Notes under the pieces: generated by a model | What the model saw: only the letters and a program-made list of their open reading frames with translations | What the model was told of the DNA's origin: nothing | Databases searched by the model: none | Assembly: GCF_003369795.1 (NCBI RefSeq) | Contig: NZ_CP026730.1 | Coordinates: forward strand, 992,001 to 1,056,000 | From: Streptomyces sp. CB09001 | Lineage (GTDB): Bacteria > Actinomycetota > Actinomycetes > Streptomycetales > Streptomycetaceae | Direction: 5' to 3' | Length of the DNA: 64,000 bases | In this document: positions 1 through 8,992 of the stretch, in pieces | Layout of the letters: every line of letters begins with the position of its first letter | Numbering within the stretch: the stretch's first letter is position 1 | Translations under genes and position numbers: made by a program

Positions 1-534
1 GACGGAGCCCCACCAGAAGTGCTCCAGCAGGAACCCGCCGACGACAGGGCCGACCGCCGCACCGGCGGAGGCGGCCGCGCCCCAGATGCCGACGGCGAGG
101 CTGCGTTCGCGCGGGTCGTGGAAGAGGTTGCGGATCAGGGCGAGGGTGGCGGGCATCAGGGTGGCGCCCGCGACGCCGAGCAGGGCCCGGGCGAGGATCA
201 TGACCTCGGGGGTGTGCGCGTAGGCGTTGAGGACGGATATCGCGCCGAACGCGGTGGCGCCGACGAGCAGGATCCGCTTGCGTCCGATGCGGTCGCCGAG
301 GCTGCCCATGGAGACGAGCAGGCCGGCGATGACGAAGGAGTAGACGTCGCCGATCCAGAGCAGCTGGGTGCCGGAGGGCGCGAGGTCCTCGCTGATGTAG
401 GGGGTCGCGAGACCGAGGACGGTCGCGTCGACGGCCACCAGCAGCACGGCCAGTACCAGGACGGACAGCGCCAGCCAGCGGCCGGGGCGCTTCACCGCCC
501 CGGCCGGGTGGGCCGGCTGCAGGGTGCGGGTCAT
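1..534 (-). CDS. MFS drug-efflux transporter, DHA2/EmrB-QacA type (partial, C-terminus outside window)
   Basis: N-terminal ~178 residues of a proton-driven multidrug exporter of the inner membrane. Reading from the ATG at 534, I see a first membrane helix (WLALSVLVLAVLLVAVDAT), the signature loop between helices 2 and 3 (GSLGDRIGRKR), and the segment with RNLFHDPRERS, followed by the glycine-rich helix that contains GAAASAGAAVGPVVGG, the motif C of drug antiporters. The D in VDAT is the acidic residue usual in helix 1 of the DHA2 14-helix group. The start codon overlaps the stop of the upstream tetR-type gene (ATGA), so the two are cotranscribed and translationally coupled, and the regulator very likely represses this exporter. 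The substrate cannot be told from sequence. The rest of the gene runs off the left edge. Confidence 0.9.
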   Translation of the reverse strand, partial: MTRTLQPAHPAGAVKRPGRWLALSVLVLAVLLVAVDATVLGLATPYISEDLAPSGTQLLWIGDVYSFVIAGLLVSMGSLGDRIGRKRILLVGATAFGAISVLNAYAHTPEVMILARALLGVAGATLMPATLALIRNLFHDPRERSLAVGIWGAAASAGAAVGPVVGGFLLEHFWWGSV

Positions 535-1082
535 GGTTCCTCTCTCCGGAGTGCGCCGCCGAGCAGCAGCTCGACGATCATGTGGGTGAAGTCGTTGCGG
601 GCCACGCGGCCCTCGGCCACCGCCCAGGCGCCCGAGGCCAGCAGGCCGTACAGCGCTTCGGTGAGCCAGGCGGGCGTGAGGTCGATGCGGAACTCGCCAC
701 TCTCCTGGCCCCTGCGGAACAGCTCGGTGAGCCCGGCGTCGATGCGGGCCCAGCCCTCGTTCTGCTCCTCGCCCTCGAACAGCTGGTTCTCGGTGTAGAG
801 GAAGGCGAGCAGACCGGCGGAGCGTTCCATCTCGCGGACCAGCCGGCGCACCGCGTCGGCCGCCGGGCCCTCGTCGGTACGGGCCGCCGCGAGGGCGGCC
901 TCGCACTCGGCGATGCCGAGCGACTCCAGCGCGCGGACGAGGGCGTCGCGCCCGGCGAAGTGCCGGTGCAGCGTGGCCCGGCTGAGGCCGGCGGCCCTGG
1001 CGACCTCGTCCATGGTCGCGGTGGATTTCCTGGTCAGCAGGGCCGCGGCGCTGCGCAGTACCTGTTCACGATCGACGGCCAT
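531..1082 (-). CDS. TetR-family transcriptional repressor
   Basis: DNA-binding repressor of about 183 residues, the usual TetR length. The N-terminal helix-turn-helix is clear (DEVARAAGLSRATLHRHFAGRDALVRAL), followed by an all-helical ligand-binding and dimer domain. I place the start at MAVDREQV (1082). A longer frame opening at 1109 exists, but its ATG lies inside a perfect operator-like palindrome (1101-1120), so the shorter start leaves that palindrome in the leader, where an autorepressor should bind. The stop overlaps the MFS exporter start by ATGA. The gene order repressor-exporter on one strand implies autoregulation of a two-gene resistance operon induced by the transported compound. 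The inducer is unknown. Confidence 0.92.
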   Translation of the reverse strand: MAVDREQVLRSAAALLTRKSTATMDEVARAAGLSRATLHRHFAGRDALVRALESLGIAECEAALAAARTDEGPAADAVRRLVREMERSAGLLAFLYTENQLFEGEEQNEGWARIDAGLTELFRRGQESGEFRIDLTPAWLTEALYGLLASGAWAVAEGRVARNDFTHMIVELLLGGALRREEP

Positions 1083-1100
1083 GAGGCAACGATAACCCAC

Positions 1101-1120
1101 ATGAGACATTCGTGTCTCAT
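1101..1120. promoter_or_regulatory. Perfect inverted repeat, probable TetR operator
   Basis: ATGAGACA-TTCG-TGTCTCAT is a perfect 8+8 bp dyad just upstream of the TetR start. Its position and symmetry fit autorepression of the TetR/MFS operon. Family membership is established; the binding is inference. Confidence 0.75.
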
Positions 1121-1175
1121 CTTGGGCATGCGTGACTCACCTCTCGGACGGTCACGGAATCTGCGGGCCGGTGTC

Positions 1176-2147
1176 TCAGTGCCAGGGCAGCCGGCCGCGG
1201 CGCTCCCAGTAGGCGTGCGTGTCCTCGGTGAGGGCGCCGAGGCGGGCCACCTGGTCGTCGTCGAGGTCGACCGCGGCGGCGTGCAGGTTGGAGCCGAGCT
1301 GGTTGACCGTCGCCGCGCCGGACAGCACGACACCGGCCCAGGGCTGCCGCAGGACCAGGGCGAGGGCGACCGCGTCGCAGCCCAGGGCCGTCTCCTCGGC
1401 GACCGCCTTGAGGACGTCGGGGGCATGCGGCTCCGCGAGGCGGCCGTTGGCCATGCCCTCCTTGACGATCACGGTGAGCCCGGCCTCGTGCGCCTCGGCC
1501 AGCGCGGGTCCGGCGGAGGTCTCCAGCGCGTTGTACGTCGACTGGACGGTGCGGAAGAGGGGCTCGCCGTCGACGGTCACGGCGAGCGCGGCGCGGATGG
1601 CGTCGGCCTGGGCGGGGCCGCTGGTGGAGAAGCCGACGGTGCTGCCCTGCGCGGCGGCCTCGGCCAGCCTGGCGTGCAGTTCCTTGTCGGTGAGGGCCGG
1701 GCTGTCCGGGGTGAGCGAGTGGATCTGGTACAGGTCGAGCCGGTCGCCGAGCAGGGCGTCGGTCTCGGCGCGCTGACGGTCGTAGGTGGCGACGCCGTGG
1801 TCCTTGACCTCGTGCTTCTCGGCCTCGGTGGACCAGTCGGCCGTGTAGGTGTAGCCCCACTTGCTGCCGACCACCACGTCGTCGACGTCGGGGCGGTCCC
1901 GGAGCCAGCCGGCCAGGAACTCCTCCGAACGGCCGTAGGAGCGGGCCGCGTCGAAGTAGCGGACGCCCTGCGCGTAGGCGGCGTCCAGGAGGTCGTGGGT
2001 GCGTTCGCGCAACGCCTCGACGGTGCGGTCGGCCGGCAGGTCCCGGTCGCGGCCGAGGTTGATGTAGCCGGGGCGGCCGACGGCGGCGAGTCCCAGACCG
2101 ATGTGACAGGTGGGGGTGGTCGCCGCGGCCAGGCGGGCGAAGGGCAT
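1176..2147 (-). CDS. Aldo/keto reductase
   Basis: NADPH-dependent oxidoreductase of the AKR (beta/alpha)8-barrel superfamily, 323 residues, the family's normal size, cytoplasmic. Visible features are the N-terminal GLGLAAVGRPGYINLG loop, the catalytic region FDAARSYGRSEEFLAGWL with the Asp and Tyr of the tetrad, the Lys in VVGSKWGY, the His in DLYQIHSLTPDS, and the C-terminal cofactor region VVLSGAATVNQLGSNL. Start at 2147 is supported by CGGAG seven bases upstream. Its product lacks any membrane segment. The substrate is not predictable; the closest type is the D-threo-aldose dehydrogenase-like or L-fucose dehydrogenase-like group seen widely in Streptomyces. It stands alone between the TetR operon and argH, and an 8-bp tandem repeat lies immediately upstream. 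Confidence 0.9.
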   Translation of the reverse strand: MPFARLAAATTPTCHIGLGLAAVGRPGYINLGRDRDLPADRTVEALRERTHDLLDAAYAQGVRYFDAARSYGRSEEFLAGWLRDRPDVDDVVVGSKWGYTYTADWSTEAEKHEVKDHGVATYDRQRAETDALLGDRLDLYQIHSLTPDSPALTDKELHARLAEAAAQGSTVGFSTSGPAQADAIRAALAVTVDGEPLFRTVQSTYNALETSAGPALAEAHEAGLTVIVKEGMANGRLAEPHAPDVLKAVAEETALGCDAVALALVLRQPWAGVVLSGAATVNQLGSNLHAAAVDLDDDQVARLGALTEDTHAYWERRGRLPWH

Positions 2148-2175
2148 CGCGGGCTCCGTTCGGTCGACTGCTGAA

Positions 2176-2223
2176 GCTGCTGAGCTGCTGAGCTGCTGAG
2201 CTGCTGAGCTGCTGAGCTGTTGA
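2176..2223. repeat. 8-bp tandem repeat (GCTGCTGA)n upstream of aldo/keto reductase
   Basis: Five perfect copies of GCTGCTGA (2176-2215) followed by a sixth with one change (GCTGTTGA, 2216-2223). It sits 29 bases upstream of the aldo/keto reductase start, in the likely promoter or leader. Slippage could change promoter spacing. Confidence 0.95.
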
Positions 2224-2296
2224 CCAACGTAACCGCGATGCCCCTCGGACACACCGGCTGCCGCCGTCTGCCGCTGCCTCCCGCTACGGCCTGCCG

Positions 2297-3787
<1,491 letters not shown>

Positions 3788-3843
3788 TCAATCTCGCCGG
3801 GTGGCGGCGCCCGTCGTGTCCCGCACCCCCATAATCGTTAGAC

Positions 3844-4431
3844 ATGGGAAAGACTTATGAGCGCATAGACGGCAGACTCCGCGCCTTCATCGAGGCGCAG
3901 CCCCTCTTCTTCACCGCCACCGCTCCCCTGGCCGGCGACGGCACGGTCAACCTGTCCCCCAAGGGCCTCACGGGCTGCTTCGCGGTGCTCGACGAACTGA
4001 CCGTGGCCTACCTCGACTTCGCGGGTTCCAACGCGGAGACCATCGCCCACCTGCGGGAGAACGGGCGGATCACGCTGATGTGGTGCGCCTTCCAGGGCCC
4101 GCCGAACATCGTGCGGGTGCACGGCCGCGGCGAGCCGGTCTTCCGCGACGACGCCCGCTTCCCGGAGCTGCTCACGCACTTCCCGGACATCGACCCCGCC
4201 GTGCACGGACTGCGCGCCGTGATCGTCGTGAGCGCCGAACTCATCCGGGACACCTGCGGGTACGCCGTCCCCCTCATGGCGTACGAGAGCGACCGGGACC
4301 TGCACGGCAAGCGGTTCGCGCGGGAGGACGACGCCTCGCTCGACGCGTACTTCACCAAGAAGGAGCACATCGCCTCCAGCATCGACGGTCTCCCCGGGCT
4401 GCCGTTGCCGCTGCCTCCTTCTACCGTCTGA
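3844..4431 (+). CDS. Pyridoxamine 5'-phosphate oxidase-family (split-barrel flavin-binding) protein
   Basis: 195-residue split-barrel protein of the PPOX/FMN-binding superfamily, probably a flavin- or F420-using oxidoreductase of the cytoplasm. The core FFTATAPLAGDGTVNLSPKG, the strand with VAYLDFAGSNAETIAHLRENGRITLM and the WCAFQGPPNIVRVHGRG segment are typical of the group that lacks true pyridoxamine phosphate activity. A C-terminal DAYFTKKEHIASSIDGLPGLP tail is common in actinobacterial members. No Shine-Dalgarno is visible; a CATAAT hexamer eight bases before the ATG hints at leaderless transcription. It is divergent from argH with the ARG boxes between, and the L,D-transpeptidase starts three bases after its stop. 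Exact substrate unknown. Confidence 0.85.
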   Translation: MGKTYERIDGRLRAFIEAQPLFFTATAPLAGDGTVNLSPKGLTGCFAVLDELTVAYLDFAGSNAETIAHLRENGRITLMWCAFQGPPNIVRVHGRGEPVFRDDARFPELLTHFPDIDPAVHGLRAVIVVSAELIRDTCGYAVPLMAYESDRDLHGKRFAREDDASLDAYFTKKEHIASSIDGLPGLPLPLPPSTV

Positions 4432-4434
4432 ACC

Positions 4435-5151
4435 ATGCGCCCCGGTGTCGTCGCCGCCCTCGTGTCCGCCTCCCTCCTCCTGCTCGGCGCCGCCCCCGCC
4501 GACGGGTCGGCTCCCCGGCCGCTGCCGGACCGGATGGCGGACACCGGCGGCGGCACCCAGCTGATCACCGCCGTCGCACCGGGCACCGGCTCGACCACGG
4601 GCACCGTCACCTGGTGGGACCGCAGGGGCGGCAGCCGTGGCCGCTGGGTGGCGGCCGGTTCCGCGCCCGCCCGCTTCGGCTCCGGCGGGCTCGCCGAAGG
4701 GGCGACGCGCGTCCAGGGCACGAACACCACGCCGACCGGGCTGTACGACCTGCCGTACGCCTTCGGCATCGAGGCAGCGCCGCGCGGCACGGCGTACCGG
4801 TACCGCCCGGTCCACGCGGACTCCTGGTGGTGCCAGGACAACGCCTCCCGCTCCTACAACCGCTGGACCGAACCCCGCCCCGCCGACTGCCGCGCCACCG
4901 AGGCCGAGCACCTGATCACCTACTCGGCGCAGTACGCGCACGCCCTGGTCGTCGGCTTCAACTACGACCGCCCGGTGCGCGGCCGCGGCGCGGGCATCTT
5001 CCTGCACGTCGACGGGCGCGGGGCGACGGCCGGATGCGTGTCGGTGCCGAAGGAGGCGATGCGGCGGATCCTGCGGTGGGCGGAGCCCGGGGAGCGCCCG
5101 CACATCGCCATCGGCACCTCGGGCGGGGCGACGGCGGTCACCCGGTACTGA
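4435..5151 (+). CDS. Secreted L,D-transpeptidase (YkuD catalytic domain)
   Basis: 238 residues with an N-terminal Sec signal (VVAALVSASLLLLGAAPADG) and a YkuD fold. The catalytic motif HVDGRGATAGCVSVPKEAM carries the His and the nucleophilic Cys (x7-GC) of L,D-transpeptidases, which form 3-3 peptidoglycan crosslinks or attach proteins outside the membrane. The RMADTGGGTQLITAVAPG start resembles the many short Streptomyces YkuD proteins with no extra Ig or peptidoglycan-binding domain. It begins 3 bases after the preceding stop, so it is in an operon with the split-barrel protein. Whether it is an active crosslinking enzyme or a lower-activity paralogue cannot be judged. Confidence 0.85.
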   Translation: MRPGVVAALVSASLLLLGAAPADGSAPRPLPDRMADTGGGTQLITAVAPGTGSTTGTVTWWDRRGGSRGRWVAAGSAPARFGSGGLAEGATRVQGTNTTPTGLYDLPYAFGIEAAPRGTAYRYRPVHADSWWCQDNASRSYNRWTEPRPADCRATEAEHLITYSAQYAHALVVGFNYDRPVRGRGAGIFLHVDGRGATAGCVSVPKEAMRRILRWAEPGERPHIAIGTSGGATAVTRY

Positions 5152-5239
5152 ACGCGGACGGCATTGCCGGACCGGGCTGAACGCTCGACCGGCACGGCGC
5201 GTATCTGTGGGCCAAGGGTCAAGTCCCCACGGAGGAACC

Positions 5240-6622
5240 GTGACCACCACGCTCGCCGGCGGCCGTGCCGCCCGCCGTCAGACGATGCGGCGCATCCGTC
5301 CGCGCCGCTCCCCCGCCGTCCCCCTGCTGCTCGCCGTGTGGGCGGGCGCGGCGGGCGTGTTGTGGCTGTGGTGGCGCAACACGCCCGCCATCTCCGACGA
5401 CACCGGCAGGATCCTCGGCGCGGGCCGGATCACCGGTCTGCTGGCCGGGTACCTGATGGCGCTGGTGGTGCTCCAGATGGCCCGGGTCCCGGCGCTGGAG
5501 CGCCGCGTCGGGTCCGACCGGGTGGCCCGCTGGCACGCCATGACCGGCCGCTACACCCTCTGTCTGGTCCTGGCCCACGTCTTCCTGATCATGTGGGGCT
5601 ACGCGGCGCAGGCCGGCCGGGGCCTCGGCGACATCACCGCGCAGACGGTCGACTCCGTGAACCAGCTGCCGGACATGGGCAAGGCCGCCGTCGGCACCGG
5701 CCTGCTGGTCGTCATCGGGCTCCTGTCCGTCGGCCCCGTCCGCCGCCGGATCCCGTACGACGCCTGGTACCACGTGCACCTGCTCACCTACGCGACGGTG
5801 TTCCTGACCTTCTGGCACCAGCTGACCACCGGCAACGAGTTCGCCGTCGAGCCGCTCGCCAAGACCGTCTGGTACGTGCTGTACGGCTCGGTGACCGCGC
5901 TGGTGCTCTGGTATCGGGTGCTGACCCCCCTCCGGCTCAACCTGCGGCACCGGTTGCGGGTGGAGGCGGTGATCGAGGAGACGCCCGGCATCGTGTCGGT
6001 GCTCATCGGCGGGCGCCGGCTGCACCGGATGGGCGCGGAGGCCGGGCAGTTCTTCCGCTGGCGGTTCCTGGCGCCGGGGATGCGGTTCAGCTCCCACCCG
6101 TACTCGCTGTCGGCGGCGCCGCGCCCGGACATGCTGCGGATCACCGTGAAGGCGATCGGCGACCACAGCGCCCGGCTGCGCGAGCTGACGCCGGGCACCC
6201 GGGTGTGGGCGGAGGGCCCGTACGGCGCCCTGACCGCCCAGCGTCGCAGCCGCGGCAAGGTGCTGCTGGTGGCGGGCGGGGTGGGGATCACGCCGATGCG
6301 GGCGCTGTTCGAGACGCTGCCGGGCGCGTCCGGCGACATCACGCTGCTCTACCGGGCCAACAGCACCCAGGACCTGGCGCTGTGGGACGAGCTGGCCGGG
6401 ATCGCCGACGAGCGCGGGGCCCGGCTGATGTACGCGGTCAACAGTCCGGGCGGGGAGCGCCCGGACATCTCGGCCGAGACCCTGGCCCGCAAGATCCCGG
6501 ACGTCGAGCGCCACGACGTCTTCCTGTGCGGGCCGCCCGGCTTCGCCCAGTCGGTGTTCGAGGCACTGCGCGGCGCGGGGGTCCCCGCTCGCCGTATCCA
6601 CCACGAGTCGTTCGAGATGTGA
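5240..6622 (+). CDS. Ferric-reductase-like transmembrane flavoprotein (cytochrome b + FAD/NAD(P)H domain)
   Basis: 460 residues. The N-terminal half has about six membrane helices, with candidate heme b histidines in LCLVLAHVFLIMW, WYHVHLLTYA and FWHQLTTG. The C-terminal half is a ferredoxin-reductase domain: FAD site FSSHPYSLSAAP, NAD(P)H site VAGGVGITPMRAL and the terminal FLCGPPGFAQSVFEAL. It should take electrons from cytoplasmic NAD(P)H and pass them across the membrane by heme. The start is the GTG at 5240 with GGAGGA five bases upstream. It is followed by a double FMN_bind protein and ApbE, so the natural acceptor is the covalently flavinylated partner rather than iron itself. The classical name ferric reductase is therefore only a fold name here. 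Confidence 0.9.
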   Translation: MTTTLAGGRAARRQTMRRIRPRRSPAVPLLLAVWAGAAGVLWLWWRNTPAISDDTGRILGAGRITGLLAGYLMALVVLQMARVPALERRVGSDRVARWHAMTGRYTLCLVLAHVFLIMWGYAAQAGRGLGDITAQTVDSVNQLPDMGKAAVGTGLLVVIGLLSVGPVRRRIPYDAWYHVHLLTYATVFLTFWHQLTTGNEFAVEPLAKTVWYVLYGSVTALVLWYRVLTPLRLNLRHRLRVEAVIEETPGIVSVLIGGRRLHRMGAEAGQFFRWRFLAPGMRFSSHPYSLSAAPRPDMLRITVKAIGDHSARLRELTPGTRVWAEGPYGALTAQRRSRGKVLLVAGGVGITPMRALFETLPGASGDITLLYRANSTQDLALWDELAGIADERGARLMYAVNSPGGERPDISAETLARKIPDVERHDVFLCGPPGFAQSVFEALRGAGVPARRIHHESFEM

Positions 6623-6649
6623 GCGACGGACCTCAGGAGTCCAGGACAG

Positions 6650-7432
6650 ATGAGGAAAAGCCACCCCGTTCGGCGTGCCGTGCTCGCTGGGGCCGCCACC
6701 GTGTCCGGGATCGTGCTGCTGCTGTCGCTGAAACCGGCGTCCGACCCGGGCGCCGCCTCCGCAGCCGGCGGCGCGGCACCGCCCGTGGCCGCACAGTCGC
6801 CGCAGGGCGGCCGGGGCGCCGGTACCGGCACGGTCACGGGTGACGCGGCCAGCACACAGTACGGTCCCGTGCAGGTCCGGCTCACCGTGAGCGGCGGGAA
6901 GATCACCAGGGCCGAGGCCGTACAGGCACCCAAGGGCGGGCAGAGCGACCAGGTCACGGCCGACGCGGTGCCCAAGCTCAACAAGGCGGCCGTCGCGGCC
7001 GGGAGCGCCGACGTCGACGCGGTCTCGGGCGCCACCTACACCAGCGCCGGGTACGTGAAGTCCCTTCAGTCGGCCCTCGACAAGGCGGCCTCGGCGGCCG
7101 GCTCGGACCCGGGCTCCGGAGCCGCCGGAGAGGACCCGGGCACCGGCGCCGGGCAGGGCACGCAGGTGCTCACCGGTGACGCCGCGCAGACCCAGTACGG
7201 GCCCGTGCAGGTCCGGGTGACCGTCAGCGGCGGGAGGATCACCGACGTCGAGGCCCTCCAGGCGCCCAGGGGCGGCCGCAGCGACGAGGTCACCGCGGAC
7301 GCCGTGCCCAAGCTCAACCGGGCCGCCGTCGCCGCGGGCACCGCCGACATCGACGCCGTGTCCGGCGCCACCTACACCAGCGCCGGGTACGAACAGTCCC
7401 TCCAGTCGGCGCTGGACCGGGCCGGTGGCTGA
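6650..7432 (+). CDS. Secreted/anchored protein with two FMN_bind domains
   Basis: 260 residues: an N-terminal membrane segment or signal (VLAGAATVSGIVLLLSLKP), an Ala/Gly linker, and two near-identical ~75-residue FMN_bind domains (about residues 60-145 and 170-258). Each ends in SGATYTSAGY, which matches the ApbE target signature (S/T)GA(S/T)x(S/T), where the Thr receives FMN through a phosphoester. Each domain begins TGDAAxTQYGPVQVR. The gene encodes an extracytoplasmic electron carrier with two covalent flavins, fed by the upstream membrane reductase and matured by the downstream flavinyl transferase, whose start overlaps its end by 8 bases. The terminal acceptor is not shown. Confidence 0.9.
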   Translation: MRKSHPVRRAVLAGAATVSGIVLLLSLKPASDPGAASAAGGAAPPVAAQSPQGGRGAGTGTVTGDAASTQYGPVQVRLTVSGGKITRAEAVQAPKGGQSDQVTADAVPKLNKAAVAAGSADVDAVSGATYTSAGYVKSLQSALDKAASAAGSDPGSGAAGEDPGTGAGQGTQVLTGDAAQTQYGPVQVRVTVSGGRITDVEALQAPRGGRSDEVTADAVPKLNRAAVAAGTADIDAVSGATYTSAGYEQSLQSALDRAGG

Positions 7433-8231
7433 CACCGGAGCCGGGTCCGCACAGGCTCCCGCCGCGGTGCGTCATGTGGAGGAGGCGATGGGGACCGTCT
7501 TCTCCTTCGACGTCCGCGGCGGGGAACCCGCGGCCGTACGGGCGGCGCTGGACGAGGCGGTCGCCGGGCTGCACCGGGCCGACGAGGTGTTCAGTACGTA
7601 CCGGGACGGCAGCCAGATCTCCCGGCTGGCGCGCGGGGAACTGACCGTCGCCGCGTGCGCGCCGGAGGTCGCCGAGGTGCTGGAGCTGGCGGCCGAGGCG
7701 GAGCGGGTGAGCGACGGCTGGTTCAGCACGCGGTACCGGGGCCGGCTCGACCCGACCGGGATCGTCAAGGGCTGGGCCGTGGAGCGCGCCGCACGGGGGA
7801 TCGAGGCGGTGGTCGCCGGTGTGAGCGGCGTCAGTGTCAACGGTGGCGGGGACGTGCAGTTGCTCGGGACACCGGGAGCGGCGAGGCCGTGGCGGGTCGG
7901 GGTGTCCGACCCGCTGCGGCCGGGCGGGCTCGCGGCGGTGGTCTCGGCGGCGGGGGCGGCGGAGCTGGCCGTGGCCACGTCCGGTTCCGCCGAGCGGGGC
8001 GCGCATGTCGTCGACCCGCGCACCGGGCGCTCGGCGGTGACCGACCTGTTGTCCGTGACGGTCGTGGCGTCCCGGCTGACGTGGGCGGACTGCTGGGCGA
8101 CGGCGGCGTTCGCGATGGGGGCGCGGGAGGGGTTGCGGTGGCTGGAGTCGCTGGAGGGGGTGGAGGCGCTGCTGATCACCGCGGGGGACGAGGTGCGGTG
8201 CACGGGAGGACTGGCGGCTCGTTTGGGCTGA
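7425..8231 (+). CDS. apbE: FAD:protein FMN transferase (ApbE)
   Basis: 268 residues; transfers the FMN half of FAD to a Thr of secreted target proteins. Motifs: HVEEAMGTVFSFDV at the N-terminus, HRADEVFSTYRDGSQISRL, the cofactor-binding DPTGIVKGWAVERA, VSVNGGGDVQLLG, and the C-terminal TVVASRLTWADCWATAAFAMG. The length is near the lower end for ApbE, with no lipoprotein signal, so it may act in the cytoplasm or be released non-classically. The GTG start lies inside the stop region of the FMN_bind gene, giving translational coupling. Its substrate is almost surely that neighbour, which has two target motifs. Confidence 0.93.
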   Translation: MADTGAGSAQAPAAVRHVEEAMGTVFSFDVRGGEPAAVRAALDEAVAGLHRADEVFSTYRDGSQISRLARGELTVAACAPEVAEVLELAAEAERVSDGWFSTRYRGRLDPTGIVKGWAVERAARGIEAVVAGVSGVSVNGGGDVQLLGTPGAARPWRVGVSDPLRPGGLAAVVSAAGAAELAVATSGSAERGAHVVDPRTGRSAVTDLLSVTVVASRLTWADCWATAAFAMGAREGLRWLESLEGVEALLITAGDEVRCTGGLAARLG

Positions 8232-8376
8232 GGTATCGGCGTTGGCACTCGCCGCGTTCGCGGGGCGCCGCTGCGCCCACCCGTGCCGCCTGGGGGCACC
8301 TCCCAGGCCGTTCGGGCACTGGGGGAGGCACGACTGCCCGCAGCTGCGGGGGGTGTGAGCGGCCTGGCTGCAGCTC

Positions 8377-8412
8377 CTAGGGGCGCGGGGAACTGCGCGA
8401 CCGGCCACGACG
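8377..8412 (+). repeat. Dispersed intergenic repeat, copy 1 (core GGGGCGCGGGGAACTGC)
   Basis: Intergenic copy of a ~36 bp element sharing the GGGGCGCGGGGAACTGC core and a GCCAC-AcG tail with 30462-30497 (reverse), 30567-30602 and 36564-36599. Preceded at 8235-8376 by further G/C-rich dyads (for example CGACTGCCCGCAGCTGCGGG). Confidence 0.8.
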
Positions 8413-8445
8413 TGCCCGCGGTCGGCAGATCACCGCACCCCCTCT

Positions 8446-8985
8446 TCAGCCCCCGTTCTGGGCAAGCCGCAGCAGATGATCCGCCAGGGCCTGCCCGCCC
8501 GCCGGCTCCCGGCTGATCAGCATCAGTGTGTCGTCCCCCGCGATCGTCCCCAGGATGTCGTGCAGCTCCGCCTGGTCGATCGCCGAGGCGAGGAACTGTG
8601 CCGCCCCCGGAGGGGTGCGCAGCACCACGAGGTTCGCCGACGCCTCCGCGGAGATCAGCAGCTCCGCGGAGAGCCGCCGCATCCGCTCCTCCTTGGCCGA
8701 CTCCCCGAGCGGCGCCCGCGGGGTGCGGAAACCGCCCTCGCTGGGCACCGCGTAGATGAGGTCGCCGTCGGTGTTGCGGATCTTGACCGCGTTCAGCTCG
8801 TCCAGGTCCCGGGACAGCGTCGCCTGGGTGACGGTGAGCCCGTCGTCGGCGAGCAGCTTCGCCAGCTGGCTCTGGGAGCGGACCGCCTGCCGGTTGAGGA
8901 TGTCCACGATCCGGCGGTGGCGTGCGGTGCGGGTCTGCGGCAGGGCGGGCCCTGCCGTCTGCTCGTGCTCCTGCGCGTGGCTCAT
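8446..8985 (-). CDS. argR: Arginine repressor
   Basis: 179 residues from the ATG at 8985; hexameric, arginine-dependent repressor of the arg genes. N-terminal winged helix ([48 protein letters not shown]) and C-terminal arginine-binding and oligomerisation domain ([38 protein letters not shown]), including the GTIAGDDT motif that contacts arginine. I chose MSHAQEHEQ over the upstream in-frame ATG at 9042 because the latter would overlap argD by 50 bases; the chosen start sits 7 bases after the argD stop. It is the last gene of argCJBDR, so it represses its own operon, and it is the natural ligand of the boxes at 3755-3784 and 13313-13346. Confidence 0.96.
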   Translation of the reverse strand: MSHAQEHEQTAGPALPQTRTARHRRIVDILNRQAVRSQSQLAKLLADDGLTVTQATLSRDLDELNAVKIRNTDGDLIYAVPSEGGFRTPRAPLGESAKEERMRRLSAELLISAEASANLVVLRTPPGAAQFLASAIDQAELHDILGTIAGDDTLMLISREPAGGQALADHLLRLAQNGG

Positions 8986-8992
8986 CGTCGTC

